Source: Candidatus Cloacimonadota bacterium (GTDB taxonomy: Bacteria > Muiribacteriota > UBA6191). From it: 64,000 bases of DNA. The stretch covers positions 1-64,000 of the forward strand of contig JAGSHD010000010.1 in NCBI GenBank assembly GCA_023954715.1, given 5' to 3'. A model generated the notes under the pieces. The model was not told the DNA's origin and did not search any database. It worked only from the letters and a program-made list of their open reading frames with translations. Of this stretch, positions 17,745-27,327 are shown piece by piece (the stretch's first letter is position 1; the number at the start of each line of letters is the position of its first letter). The translations under genes and the position numbers were made by a program.

Positions 17745-18901
17745 AAATAATAGCTGATCGACAATTCCACGTAGTCATCATTTCTCAATGAGTTGAAGGT
17801 GGCTACGTGAGAAGTTGATAAAAAGAAATTAGCTTCTAACTCTAATTTTAAATTATCTTGAATTCTCTTAGAGGCTTCTAAACGAAAACTAGCTATATTA
17901 TCATTTGAGATATCATACAAAACACCACCTAAAATACTAGAGTCTTCTACATCATTAAAACTTAATCTAGACCCAACAAATACCAAATTATCCATGGCCC
18001 CAACTGTACTATTACCTCTTGAGTCATATAGATACTCTAACAATATCCCTAAGTCTTTTCCGTTAGAGTCATAATTATAATAGGTATACTCAAACCCAAA
18101 CACAGTAGCAAAATAATTAATAGACTGATCAAAGCTTTTATAGATGGACTCTAGTTTCCAAGACCAATTGTCTAAGATGGTATTAAACTCAAGGCCTACT
18201 TGTTTAGCCTGTCTATAAAAGGGTGTCAATCTCCCACTATTACTAATTATCATATCCGGAGTTCTAGAAGTACCGTCAAAGAAACTCAAAGCCATTTCTG
18301 AATCTCCTAGTTGGTGGTTCCATCGCAAAGCATAATCTAAATGATTTTCATCTTTCTCAAACATTGAGTTTTCATCATCGATATTTAATCCCCCACTAAA
18401 TCTACCTTTAGTCGATACAAAACTTCTTTCTTCGAATCTTGGCAGTAAAAATACTTCTACACTTCCCTTTGGTAAATACCAAGTAGGACTAAGCATCCAT
18501 TGCCCTAATTTATCTTCACCATCAATATTTTCTAAAGAGTCCGTTTGATTGATTACATCAACTAAGTGAATTGATTCATTCACTCCCCAAAAAACCTTAG
18601 ACCGACCAATTCTCCATTGCATTTTGTCATTTGCTGTAGTTAAACTAAACTCTCTCAAGTCAAAGTGAGTTCTAGATGAGTCTTTCTGATCATATCGATA
18701 AAATGGTTTTATTGTAAACAAGTTTCGATCCTCGTTTGAGGATTTAAGATATTCAGTCTCAACAGATATTGATGAAAACAGGTGATTCGATTGATAATTA
18801 TCAAAGAAAAACCGATTTTCAAATTGAATCTGAGAGGAGACTTCGGCCTCTGCCGAAGTCACTAACACCATTGTAAGTAGCATTTTTTTCCAGAGTTTCA
18901 T
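17741..18901 (-). CDS. Outer-membrane beta-barrel protein
   Basis: A 386-residue protein with a signal peptide (about 1-20, ending SAEAE), alternating aromatic beta-strand pattern throughout, and C-terminal YVELSISYYF with a final Phe typical of outer-membrane barrels. It is coupled to the RND gene by a one-base overlap (TAATG). Exporters of the MMPL type joined to LolA-like proteins are often accompanied by such a barrel, suggesting one envelope-spanning lipid or hydrophobic-molecule transport system. The substrate is unknown. Confidence 0.8.
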   Translation of the reverse strand: MKLWKKMLLTMVLVTSAEAEVSSQIQFENRFFFDNYQSNHLFSSISVETEYLKSSNEDRNLFTIKPFYRYDQKDSSRTHFDLREFSLTTANDKMQWRIGRSKVFWGVNESIHLVDVINQTDSLENIDGEDKLGQWMLSPTWYLPKGSVEVFLLPRFEERSFVSTKGRFSGGLNIDDENSMFEKDENHLDYALRWNHQLGDSEMALSFFDGTSRTPDMIISNSGRLTPFYRQAKQVGLEFNTILDNWSWKLESIYKSFDQSINYFATVFGFEYTYYNYDSNGKDLGILLEYLYDSRGNSTVGAMDNLVFVGSRLSFNDVEDSSILGGVLYDISNDNIASFRLEASKRIQDNLKLELEANFFLSTSHVATFNSLRNDDYVELSISYYF

Positions 18902-21900
18902 TATCTCACTCTTTTTAAAGCAGCTGAAGTAAAGTCATTTGATTTTAATTTCTGGTTAAACTTATAGTTTAAAAAAGTCAATTTAGTACTTTTTCCTGTT
19001 TGATGATTAATCATCGTTTGAAGGTCTGGCCTCCATTTTCCATTTTTATATTGTTTATAATCTGAAAAAGTTAGAGTTTTCAATAGAGAAGACTTTCTAT
19101 CATAAAATTCTATCTTATGAACTCTCCACTCCTTTTCATCTGCCCACACAACTTGTTTCGTATAACCAGAGTTTTTATATCTTGGCACTCTTTCAAATAC
19201 ATGGACCTTTGATCCATCCTTTGACTCTTCTCTTACATAATTATAGCTATATTTTGCAAGATCTTGAGAAGAAATATCTTCGTAGGCAAACTCACTACCC
19301 ATGAAAGGCCCGCTCTTATTGTTAGAAGCGATTCTTTTAACACGTTTTAAGGCTGGTAGAAATATCCACTGATCATCTGGCTTTACTGTTTTAGAAAAAC
19401 TCAAAAATGCAGTTCCTTTTACAGCTCTTGGATGATTAAAAACCACCAATGACTTATCTCCTTTACCTTCTTCGTTTAGTTCTAAAATCTTTATCTTCAT
19501 TTTTCTAGTGGAAGTCTGACCATGTTTATTCCTTAAAATCATTTCAGAATCTGATACTTGATTTACAAAACCCATATCTCTTTCATCTATGAATTTAGCA
19601 ACTTCATACCCCTTCTTTACTAAATCTTCAGAAAACGTTGGTGCACTGTAGGTTACGGTTTGAGAAACAAAAGCTAAAACTAAGCCTGTTGTGATTACTG
19701 GTTTTAAAATAGACATTGAGCTATTCTCCTTTGCTTGGTCAAACCAAGCTAATGTTGCTGGTAATAATAAAAAGTCAAAAATTAGGGCTACTGCAATTGT
19801 GATAGCTGTTAATCCACCCATAACAGCATTAAGTTTAAAAGGTGAGTAAGATAGTACATAAAATCCACTAACCAATATAACTGTTGTTAAAAATATAGCT
19901 GGACCAACACGATCAAGAGTCATGATTAATGCATCTTTTGTTGACATGTTTTTACCTTTTCTAAAGCTTACATACTTTGTTAAAAAGTGAACTGTATCAT
20001 CAACAATAATACCAAGTGACATAGATCCTACCACTGCTATTGAAAAGTCAGCCTCTCCTTTTAGATAGCCCCAAATACCAAAGGCTACAGCAGCTGGTAA
20101 AATATTTGGAATCAAGGATATTACACCGTATTTAACATCTCGTATCGCTAAAAACAATGAGATAGTAATCAATAGAAATGCTAGACCAAGACCAACTACC
20201 ATAGACTTCACATTTCTTTCTGTGATATGTGAAAACATTACTGTAGGAGAGCTTGCCAAAGCGTGCATATAATTAGGAGCATTGTCTCGCAACCATTGTT
20301 CACCCTTTGAAGCGATTTCTAGGATTTGCTTAGTGCTAACATCTCCCAGTGTAATTATCATTCTAGTAGAAGACTTATCCACGTTGATTTGATTGTTTAA
20401 ATCTAGTCCGTAAGGTAAAGACATTTCATACAATAATAAGTACTGGGAAGCCAAGTCCATTTCTCTTGGTAATTTATACTCACTTTTAATATCTGCATGC
20501 ATATTTTGATTCAGTCTTTTATAAGTATCTGAAAGACTACTTACATGAACCACACCAGGAACCGTTCGATACCATGTAGTAAACTCTTCTAGTTTTTGTA
20601 AATACTCAGGGTCTGAAATACCTTCTGATCCTTTCGCGCCTAAACTGTAATTGATTTGATAGATACCTGTTAGGTTCTTTAACAGATATTCTGAGTCACG
20701 TCTAAATTGAAAACTCTCGTCAAAATACTCGATAAACTTATCGTTAATTTCAAATTTTGTAATACCAATCGATAATCCTAAAGCTACACCCAATGACACA
20801 ATGAATACCGGTTTATGAAAATCATAAACAAATCCACCCAATTTCTTAAAAAAACTGCTCTCTTTGGATTTCTTTTGGGCTTTGATTGGAAAGAAGTTTA
20901 ATACAGTTGGTAATACAAATATTGAGAAGATAAATGCAAAACCAACCCCAGCTGCAGCAACATTACCTAGATCATTGTATGGTGGAGTATCAGAAAAATT
21001 CATAGATAAAAAACCAATAGCCGTCGTAAAGCTGGTTAAAAACACTGCTTGTAGATTTATTGTCAATGCTTCAATTACTGCATCAACTTTTGACGATCCG
21101 TCATTCAGATAATCAAAGAAGCTCTTAATAATATGTATGGAGTCGGCGATCGCCAAAGTCAATATAATAGTGGGTGCCATGGCAACAGGTGGAGTAATTG
21201 GTATTCCAACCCAACCGGCGAAGCCCATGCCAGCCATTACAGACATCACGATAATTACAAATGTGGCAATCGTTGCATATATCGACTTAAACAAAATAAT
21301 CATTAAAAAGACAATGACAATATACATAAGAGGAGTTAGTGTCATCATATCTTTCATTCCAGCCTCATTAAATGAATGATTCATCATGGCTAATCCTGAT
21401 AAATGAAATTCATGATTCGGATATTTTTTTTCGAATCCTTTAACCAAATTGATCGCATAATCTCCAACTTCGGGTGCTTCAAATGGTGATTTTCCTGGTA
21501 AGTAGGTCTTTATATCAACTGCTGTAACTTTAAAGTTTTTTGAGATAACTCTACCGTATAATCTAGGTTCATCGAGTAGTATACTCTTTAAGGTTAAAGC
21601 TTCAGACAATTTAAACTCTGCTAAATCTTCTTCTCTTACTAAATCTCTAACTTCTAAATCATCTCCAGTAGCTTTTGTGTACTGAAAATTGGTTATAGAA
21701 TCTACTCTTGTTGAGTAAGGTACTTGCCAAGCCGCTGTTGTTAGCTCTTGAATAATCCCTAAGGTTTTTTTGTTAAACAAGTCACCTTGCCTATTTGCTA
21801 TAGATATTTGTACACCATCATCTTTGGTATACACATTTTGAAGCTCTTCAAATGCTATTCTATAGGGATTATCTTGCCCAAACCAATACCTAAAGTCATT

Positions 21901-22026
21901 TTCTACAGTCATGAACTTTAAACCAAAAACCGCTGTAAAAAATATTACTACTGAAATAAATATAGATTTTAATGGATTGGCAACTACCCATCTAGAAAAC
22001 CTATGTGAAAATGTATTTTTACTCAC
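18901..22026 (-). CDS. RND/MMPL exporter fused to an outer-membrane lipoprotein-sorting (LolA-like) domain
   Basis: A 1041-residue protein. Residues about 1-765 are an RND transporter with two halves, each with one leading transmembrane helix, a large periplasmic loop and a membrane bundle (first bundle from about 225, second from about 605). Residues about 770-1041 are a LolA-like outer-membrane lipoprotein-sorting domain, normally a separate exported protein. At the junction sits a signal-peptide-like stretch (MSILKPVITTGLVLAFVS) whose Met at 19716 has its own AAAGGAG. The domain may therefore be made both as a fusion and separately. Two TetR-type operators lie in the promoter region, so the adjacent TetR protein probably represses it. 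Confidence 0.88.
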   Translation of the reverse strand: MSKNTFSHRFSRWVVANPLKSIFISVVIFFTAVFGLKFMTVENDFRYWFGQDNPYRIAFEELQNVYTKDDGVQISIANRQGDLFNKKTLGIIQELTTAAWQVPYSTRVDSITNFQYTKATGDDLEVRDLVREEDLAEFKLSEALTLKSILLDEPRLYGRVISKNFKVTAVDIKTYLPGKSPFEAPEVGDYAINLVKGFEKKYPNHEFHLSGLAMMNHSFNEAGMKDMMTLTPLMYIVIVFLMIILFKSIYATIATFVIIVMSVMAGMGFAGWVGIPITPPVAMAPTIILTLAIADSIHIIKSFFDYLNDGSSKVDAVIEALTINLQAVFLTSFTTAIGFLSMNFSDTPPYNDLGNVAAAGVGFAFIFSIFVLPTVLNFFPIKAQKKSKESSFFKKLGGFVYDFHKPVFIVSLGVALGLSIGITKFEINDKFIEYFDESFQFRRDSEYLLKNLTGIYQINYSLGAKGSEGISDPEYLQKLEEFTTWYRTVPGVVHVSSLSDTYKRLNQNMHADIKSEYKLPREMDLASQYLLLYEMSLPYGLDLNNQINVDKSSTRMIITLGDVSTKQILEIASKGEQWLRDNAPNYMHALASSPTVMFSHITERNVKSMVVGLGLAFLLITISLFLAIRDVKYGVISLIPNILPAAVAFGIWGYLKGEADFSIAVVGSMSLGIIVDDTVHFLTKYVSFRKGKNMSTKDALIMTLDRVGPAIFLTTVILVSGFYVLSYSPFKLNAVMGGLTAITIAVALIFDFLLLPATLAWFDQAKENSSMSILKPVITTGLVLAFVSQTVTYSAPTFSEDLVKKGYEVAKFIDERDMGFVNQVSDSEMILRNKHGQTSTRKMKIKILELNEEGKGDKSLVVFNHPRAVKGTAFLSFSKTVKPDDQWIFLPALKRVKRIASNNKSGPFMGSEFAYEDISSQDLAKYSYNYVREESKDGSKVHVFERVPRYKNSGYTKQVVWADEKEWRVHKIEFYDRKSSLLKTLTFSDYKQYKNGKWRPDLQTMINHQTGKSTKLTFLNYKFNQKLKSNDFTSAALKRVR
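19716..19732 (-). promoter_or_regulatory. Internal ribosome-binding site and in-frame start for the LolA-like part
   Basis: Inside the RND reading frame AAAGGAG (19732-19726) stands nine bases before an in-frame ATG at 19716. Translation from here would give a 271-residue protein beginning with an uncleaved-looking signal peptide. This is stronger than many true start sites in the window. Confidence 0.5.
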
Positions 22027-22037
22027 TTCTCTTCTCC

Positions 22038-22053
22038 TTTACTTGCAAGTAAG
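22038..22053. promoter_or_regulatory. TetR-type operator 1 of the RND operon
   Basis: TTACTTGCAAGTAA (22039-22052) is a perfect palindrome a few bases upstream of the RND start codon. It matches the site upstream of tetR in its CTTAC/GTAAG arms. Confidence 0.6.
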
Positions 22054-22080
22054 TAAACAGCCTTCTTACAAGTATACCGA

Positions 22081-22096
22081 CTTACATGCAAGTAAG
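22081..22096. promoter_or_regulatory. TetR-type operator 2 of the RND operon
   Basis: CTTACATGCAAGTAAG has the same arms as operator 1, with one mismatch. A half-site TTACAAGTA lies between the two (near 22076). Confidence 0.6.
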
Positions 22097-22126
22097 CTCT
22101 GTTATTAAAAAAATATTTTGTTCTAT

Positions 22127-22696
22127 TTATCCTAAATTTTCTGCCCAATGAACTAGGTGATTCTTTAAAACCATCTCTACCTGCTGACAGTCTTGTAAAC
22201 TTACAGCTATCTGACGCATACCCATCATAATTACAGAAAAGTGCATTGCGATAAACTGAGGAGGTAAGTTCGATTTTAATGTTCCAGACTCTTGTGAATT
22301 AGAAATAACTGTACATACTAACTCTTGAATTTCTTGAAAATGACAACTACCAAAATTTATTAAATCCTCAGGGGCATTGTGGCTATTAAAAACTTGGGCA
22401 AAAACACAAGTTGATAAACCTTTTTCTGCAACCATTTGAAAAAAGTAATCTTCAACATACTTACTAAAATCTAAAAAGTTATCTGAGTATTTAGCAGCTG
22501 CCCTTTCAAAGTCAGCGGTATGCTGTTTAGCAAAAGCTTCTGAAACTGCCATTGCTAAAGACGCCTTATTTTTAAAATGATAATGAATATTTGCCCTTGT
22601 AGTGTTTAACTCTTTAGCTATTGGCCCAAAGTTTAAGGCATCGTATCCACCATCTCTAATCTGACGTTCAGCTATTTCTAATATTTTTAATCTCAT
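22127..22696 (-). CDS. TetR/AcrR-family repressor
   Basis: A 189-residue regulator. The N-terminal HTH covers about 1-48 (MRLKILEIAERQIRDGGYDA; TTRANIHYHFKNKASLAMAV), which is typical of the family; the C-terminal ligand domain is diverged. Its own promoter carries CTTACATACATGTAAG, and the same palindrome occurs twice upstream of the RND exporter gene next door, so it probably represses both itself and the exporter until a substrate binds. Confidence 0.9.
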   Translation of the reverse strand: MRLKILEIAERQIRDGGYDALNFGPIAKELNTTRANIHYHFKNKASLAMAVSEAFAKQHTADFERAAAKYSDNFLDFSKYVEDYFFQMVAEKGLSTCVFAQVFNSHNAPEDLINFGSCHFQEIQELVCTVISNSQESGTLKSNLPPQFIAMHFSVIMMGMRQIAVSLQDCQQVEMVLKNHLVHWAENLG

Positions 22697-22711
22697 AATA
22701 TATTTATAATG

Positions 22712-22727
22712 CTTACATACATGTAAG
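22712..22727. promoter_or_regulatory. TetR-type operator at its own promoter
   Basis: CTTACAT-AC-ATGTAAG, with perfect 7-bp arms, 16 bases upstream of the tetR start codon. This placement implies autorepression. Confidence 0.65.
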
Positions 22728-22792
22728 TCAATGTTTTTTTTGATTTATTAAGCTAAAAAGCTAGAAATACATAAACTAATTTTTCGTAAGAA

Positions 22793-22821
22793 ACAAAAAA
22801 GCCTGTATAAATACAGGCTTT
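22793..22821 (-). terminator. Terminator of the nap operon
   Basis: On the minus strand AAAGCCTGTAT, loop TT, ATACAGGCTTT, then a T-run. It lies 45 bases beyond napB. Confidence 0.85.
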
Positions 22822-22865
22822 CTTATAAATCAACTTTCTAATCTAGAAAGCAACACACAATCTAT

Positions 22866-23330
22866 CTATCGCTTAGGGTTATAAATCCTTGGATAAACAT
22901 CGTCTAAATAAAAGTCACTAATCTTATGCTTTCCTTGAACATTTACGTGACAAATTCGACAAGATCCTTTGGCATCAGGGTGTTTTGAACCACTTGGTAC
23001 CAACTTAGGAATAAAAGGGATTTTTATTCCTGCATATTTTGGTTGCCGATGATTTTTCAATGTGTGACAATCATTACAGTTTTTCATGTCGCCTTTCATT
23101 ACGTGTGGCGTAAACGGCGGTGCTTTTTTATGGCTCTGTCGTTCTCGGTTGGGAATATAAAACTCCCCATAAAACTCCTCTAAAATAGAATAGTTTGTTC
23201 TAACTCCCCGAACAATATTTCTACTACTTAAAAATGGATACTTTTCAACAAGAGTTTTTTTGCTTCCAGCAGCAGAACTGATCGTAACTGCTAGAAAAAA
23301 CAATAAACTTAAATTTACTAAATTTTTCAT
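22866..23330 (-). CDS. napB: Periplasmic nitrate reductase, small dihaem subunit
   Basis: A 154-residue exported cytochrome c that passes electrons to NapA. A signal peptide is at the N-terminus (MKNLVNLSLLFFLAVTI), and two haem-binding motifs are present, CNDCH and CRICH. The ATG at 23330 has GGAG six bases upstream; an in-frame TTG 12 bases earlier is rejected. It is the last gene of napDAGHB, before a terminator. Confidence 0.9.
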   Translation of the reverse strand: MKNLVNLSLLFFLAVTISSAAGSKKTLVEKYPFLSSRNIVRGVRTNYSILEEFYGEFYIPNRERQSHKKAPPFTPHVMKGDMKNCNDCHTLKNHRQPKYAGIKIPFIPKLVPSGSKHPDAKGSCRICHVNVQGKHKISDFYLDDVYPRIYNPKR

Positions 23331-23361
23331 ACTACTCTCCAATATACCTTTATATAACTAT

Positions 23362-24168
23362 TTAATTACTTCTCTTTAATATAGGAAATCTCTTAACAAT
23401 ACTAATATCTGAACTCTCACACGAGTTTGTACAGTTTCCGCAGAGTGTACAATCAGATGATCGAACTAAGATATTTTCATTTCCTTTTTTTGCTTTACCG
23501 ATACTCGATACTAAATCATCATGAGCCATACAATCTACAGTACATTTTAAACATCCCGAACAAGCATTATGCACTTCAATATGAAATACACCAAACATCT
23601 TGTTAAACAATGCGTAAAAGGTCCCAATAGGGCAAATATTCTTACAAAAGAAATACTTTTTTGTATAGGACTCTAACAACACCAATAACAGTACAAATAA
23701 AACTACATATACTAATTTATATTGTAATCCTCTTACTAATGCACTCAATGGATTCAATGGGACCCAAATCGCTATACCAGTAACAAAACTAACAATCAAA
23801 AACCCAGCAAAAACAAAGTACTTTAACTTAGGATTTTTGTCGGTCTTTTGTATTTTCATACTTGAGCCACGACCAAATTCCATCAACATATTTACCGGAC
23901 AAACCCAAGAACAAAATATTCTTGGCTTTAGCAATAAATAAAAAACAAATACTGTAATTGCACCGATGACCAGCTCTTGTGCCATTGTCATCGAACTCAG
24001 ACAAAGTGACAAAGCCGTGAACGGATCTGCCAAATATATTTTCCAATCTCCTACTATAATGGTCGAACCATCAAACGTGCCTCGAAACCAAGGAAAATCC
24101 TTAACATAAAACGGAGCTACAAATATTGCCAAAATGACCAAACGTAATAAGTGTCTAAATATTTTCAT
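23362..24168 (-). CDS. napH: Quinol dehydrogenase membrane component NapH
   Basis: A 268-residue membrane protein with about four transmembrane helices, a CSWVCPVN motif in the membrane region and two 4Fe-4S sites near the C-terminus (CSGCLKCTVDC and CTLCGNCTNSC). With NapG it draws electrons from quinol and passes them to the periplasmic reductase. Its ATG overlaps the napG stop by 4 bases. No napC gene is present, so NapGH is the likely electron entry. Confidence 0.92.
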   Translation of the reverse strand: MKIFRHLLRLVILAIFVAPFYVKDFPWFRGTFDGSTIIVGDWKIYLADPFTALSLCLSSMTMAQELVIGAITVFVFYLLLKPRIFCSWVCPVNMLMEFGRGSSMKIQKTDKNPKLKYFVFAGFLIVSFVTGIAIWVPLNPLSALVRGLQYKLVYVVLFVLLLVLLESYTKKYFFCKNICPIGTFYALFNKMFGVFHIEVHNACSGCLKCTVDCMAHDDLVSSIGKAKKGNENILVRSSDCTLCGNCTNSCESSDISIVKRFPILKRSN

Positions 24169-24881
24169 GAAGACCCCTTAAACTTATAAAAATCTGGATC
24201 TTTGAAAGGAGGATAATATTGTCGAACTTTTATGACTGCTTCATCAGCAATACAAACTTGTTCACAAATTCCACATCCCGTACAAACATCCGAATCAACG
24301 ACTGGTTCGTATATAATATGTACTTTTGTTCTTCTGTTTACTCTTTTCTCTAGTTTTATGGCATCTCCAATTAGAGGGCATCGGTTATAACAAACCTCAC
24401 ATCTCAATCCCTGAATTGCTAAGCAACCTTTTGGACTAACAATCTCTGCTGTTCCCATGATGCTCTGTTCTATATCAAGTTTTCCAAGATCTAGAGCATC
24501 TGTTGGACAAGCCACTACACAGGGCTTATCAACACACATAATACATGCAGCTTTACGAGGTTCAATATAAGGCGTACCCTGATCAAAACCAGACTTACAA
24601 AATTGAATTGCCTTAGCAGTTTCTTCTCCACGTTCTTGTGTTGGGCATACAACGCCACATTGACCACAACGTATACATTTCGATAAAAAACTTGCCTCAG
24701 CAATATATGAGTCTACTTCTGATTTGCGATGATTCCCACCAGCTCCAGGAGGTCGTTGTTTAAACCCCCTGCCACTAGCAAAACCACGAAAAATATGAAA
24801 CAGAAAAATAAAGAATACTACAACTGACGATCTTGTAAATTGTATCTCTTCTCCATATCCTTTTTCTTTATTTTCGTTCAT
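24165..24881 (-). CDS. napG: Ferredoxin-type protein NapG
   Basis: A 238-residue protein with four cysteine clusters for 4Fe-4S centres: CIRCGQCGVVCP, CIMCVDKPCVVACP, CEVCYNRCP and CTGCGICEQVC. I use the ATG at 24881, which has AGGAG seven bases upstream; a start 21 bases further up lacks one. Unlike usual NapG proteins it has no twin-arginine signal. Instead residues about 17-32 are a hydrophobic helix (SSVVVFFIFLFHIF), suggesting a membrane-anchored protein whose export route is unclear. It partners NapH. Confidence 0.88.
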   Translation of the reverse strand: MNENKEKGYGEEIQFTRSSVVVFFIFLFHIFRGFASGRGFKQRPPGAGGNHRKSEVDSYIAEASFLSKCIRCGQCGVVCPTQERGEETAKAIQFCKSGFDQGTPYIEPRKAACIMCVDKPCVVACPTDALDLGKLDIEQSIMGTAEIVSPKGCLAIQGLRCEVCYNRCPLIGDAIKLEKRVNRRTKVHIIYEPVVDSDVCTGCGICEQVCIADEAVIKVRQYYPPFKDPDFYKFKGSS

Positions 24882-24909
24882 CACGATACTCCTAAGTATC
24901 AAGACTTAT

Positions 24910-27312
24910 TTAAGCCTTTTCAATTTTAACAGCACACTTTTTGTAATCTGGCTCTTTTGAAATTGGATCATAATGATCTAAAGTCAACATGTTAATTGGA
25001 TTGTTCTCATCAAAAAATGGAACATAAACCAGACCCTTTTGAGGTCGACCTCGACCATGAGTATCCACTTCATAAAAAGCTGTCCCACGTCGAGAAGAAA
25101 TTTTAACTTTTTCTCCACGCTTTACACCTAGTTTTTTTGCATCTTCTGGATGCATTTCAAGCTTTGCATAAGGTACAGCTCTATGTAACGCTGGAATACG
25201 AGCTGTCATAGATCCCGTATGCCAGTGCTCTAAAACACGACCAGTACATAACCAAAATGGATAATCGTTATCAGGTACTTCTGAAGCTGGCTCATAAGGA
25301 CAACACCACATGGTAGCTTTTTTACCTTTTGCTTTATAAAAAACGATTCCTTCTTTTTTACCACCTAATGCTTTACTTGCATAGGGATCATATTTAGCGT
25401 TATATCTCCAAAGAGTCTCTTTCCACTCTCCAGTTTTTTTATCTTGAACAACAGGCCAACAAAGACCTCTAGCTTTAACATACTCTTCGTATGGAGCTAA
25501 ATCTTTTGAACTACCAGTTTTAAACTGTCGATACTCTTCAAATATTTTTTTCACTCTTTGAGGATCATCTTTATCAGGAAACATATGTCCTAATCCAAGC
25601 TTTTCAGCTACAGCTAATATGTGCCACATATCTTCTTTTGCTTCACCTGGAGGTAAGGTCGCTTGAAACCAGTGTTGCGTTCTTCTTTCTGCGTTTCCGT
25701 AAAAACCTTCTTTTTCTACCCACATTGCTGCTGGTAATACAACATCAGCCAAGTCAGTTGAAGCTGTTCTATAAGAATCACTTACAATTAACATAGAATC
25801 TTTATTTAGCGATCTATCTCTAAATCGAGAAATATTTGGACTTGCTGTAAATGGATTACAACATTGAACCCACATAATGTCTAAGTTTCCACGTTCAAAC
25901 TCTCTCATCATTTTAGTCATGTGAAAGCCTGGCTTTGAAGGAATTTCATTTTCTTTCTTAGCATCTCCGAGCCAAATTTTTGCTGCGATCTCTCTGTGTG
26001 CTTTTTTCATTACAACACCGATTGGAAGCTTATGTGCAAATGTACCTACTTCACGAGCAGTACCACAAGCAGAAGGTTGTCCTGTTAATGAAAAAGGTCC
26101 ATTGCCTGGCTCACTAATTTTACCCATTAACAAATGAATATTATAAATCAAGTGATTACACCAAACACCTCTAGTGTGCTGATTGAATCCCATTGTCCAT
26201 AAACTCATTACTTTTAAACTTGGATCTGCATATGCCTGAGCTAATTTTTTAATTTTATCAGCAGGTACACCTGAAATTTTTGAGGCATAATCAAAAGTAT
26301 ATGTTGCCAAAAAGTTTTTATATTGATCAAAAGTCATTGGAGTCCCTGCTCCAGCTTTTTTTCTACCTCGTTGAGCGTTTTCCATAGCAGCTAAGTGAGG
26401 AGCAGAAATTGGATCGATACCATAACCTGGCTCTATTTGTGCCATTTTGATTCGAGTATTTTTCTCAACAAACTTTTTATCATACAAGTCATTAGCAACA
26501 ATGTAGTTGGCTATAGCATTTAAAATAGCTAAATCTGTTTGAGGCTTAAATACCAATACAGACTCGGCTTCATCTGATGTTCGGCTTTCTCTTGTAGTTA
26601 AATCAAATAATATGGCACCAGTTGTCTCTTTTTGTGCCACTAATCTTGAAAACAAGATAGGGTGCATCTCTGCCATATTGGCACCCCAGGTGACAAAAAC
26701 ATCTGCATGTTCAAAATCAGCATAAGAACCCATTGGCTCATCAGCTTGAAATGTTCTAATAAAAGCTGCCACAGCGGAAGCCATACAATATCTAGCATTT
26801 GGATCAATGTTATTCGATTTTAATCCAGCCTTCATAAATTTTGCTGCAACATAACCCTCAGGAATAGTCCACTGACCAGATCCAGCAATTGCAACTGCTT
26901 TAGGACCTTTCTCTTTTAAGACCTTTTTATAGCGATCTGCGATGTAGTTAATAGCTTCATCCCAGCTTACTCGCTCTAATTTACCGTTTTTACGGATTTC
27001 AGGATAAAGAATTCTTTCTTTACCGTATAAAACCTTAGATAAATTGTATCCTTTGATACAATTTAATCCCATATTTACAGGAGCTTTTGGATCTCCTTCT
27101 GTCATGATAATTTTGCCTTCTTTGGTATGGATTTGAACTCCACACCCTGTTCCACAAAATCTACAAGGAGCTTTAAAAGTTTTTGTTCCTTTTAAAAGCT
27201 CATTTTTGTCTTCGTTTAATTGTGTTTTAGCTTCTGTGCTAATCCCTGTTAAACTACTCAGGGCTACTGCAGCAGCAGTATTTTTTAGAAAATCTCGTCG
27301 TGAAATAGCCAT
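24910..27312 (-). CDS. napA: Periplasmic nitrate reductase catalytic subunit
   Basis: The 800-residue enzyme reduces nitrate to nitrite in the periplasm. It begins with a twin-arginine signal (SRRDFLKNTAAAVALSS), then the 4Fe-4S site CRFCGTGCGV with the fourth cysteine in GLNCIKGY. NARYCMASAV carries the cysteine expected to bind molybdenum. The remainder follows the DMSO-reductase family with bis-MGD binding segments up to the C-terminus. The cofactor genes mogA, mobA and moeA are in the same window. It follows napD by 15 bases and precedes napG. Confidence 0.96.
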   Translation of the reverse strand: MAISRRDFLKNTAAAVALSSLTGISTEAKTQLNEDKNELLKGTKTFKAPCRFCGTGCGVQIHTKEGKIIMTEGDPKAPVNMGLNCIKGYNLSKVLYGKERILYPEIRKNGKLERVSWDEAINYIADRYKKVLKEKGPKAVAIAGSGQWTIPEGYVAAKFMKAGLKSNNIDPNARYCMASAVAAFIRTFQADEPMGSYADFEHADVFVTWGANMAEMHPILFSRLVAQKETTGAILFDLTTRESRTSDEAESVLVFKPQTDLAILNAIANYIVANDLYDKKFVEKNTRIKMAQIEPGYGIDPISAPHLAAMENAQRGRKKAGAGTPMTFDQYKNFLATYTFDYASKISGVPADKIKKLAQAYADPSLKVMSLWTMGFNQHTRGVWCNHLIYNIHLLMGKISEPGNGPFSLTGQPSACGTAREVGTFAHKLPIGVVMKKAHREIAAKIWLGDAKKENEIPSKPGFHMTKMMREFERGNLDIMWVQCCNPFTASPNISRFRDRSLNKDSMLIVSDSYRTASTDLADVVLPAAMWVEKEGFYGNAERRTQHWFQATLPPGEAKEDMWHILAVAEKLGLGHMFPDKDDPQRVKKIFEEYRQFKTGSSKDLAPYEEYVKARGLCWPVVQDKKTGEWKETLWRYNAKYDPYASKALGGKKEGIVFYKAKGKKATMWCCPYEPASEVPDNDYPFWLCTGRVLEHWHTGSMTARIPALHRAVPYAKLEMHPEDAKKLGVKRGEKVKISSRRGTAFYEVDTHGRGRPQKGLVYVPFFDENNPINMLTLDHYDPISKEPDYKKCAVKIEKA

Positions 27313-27327
27313 TATTTGCTCCTTTTA

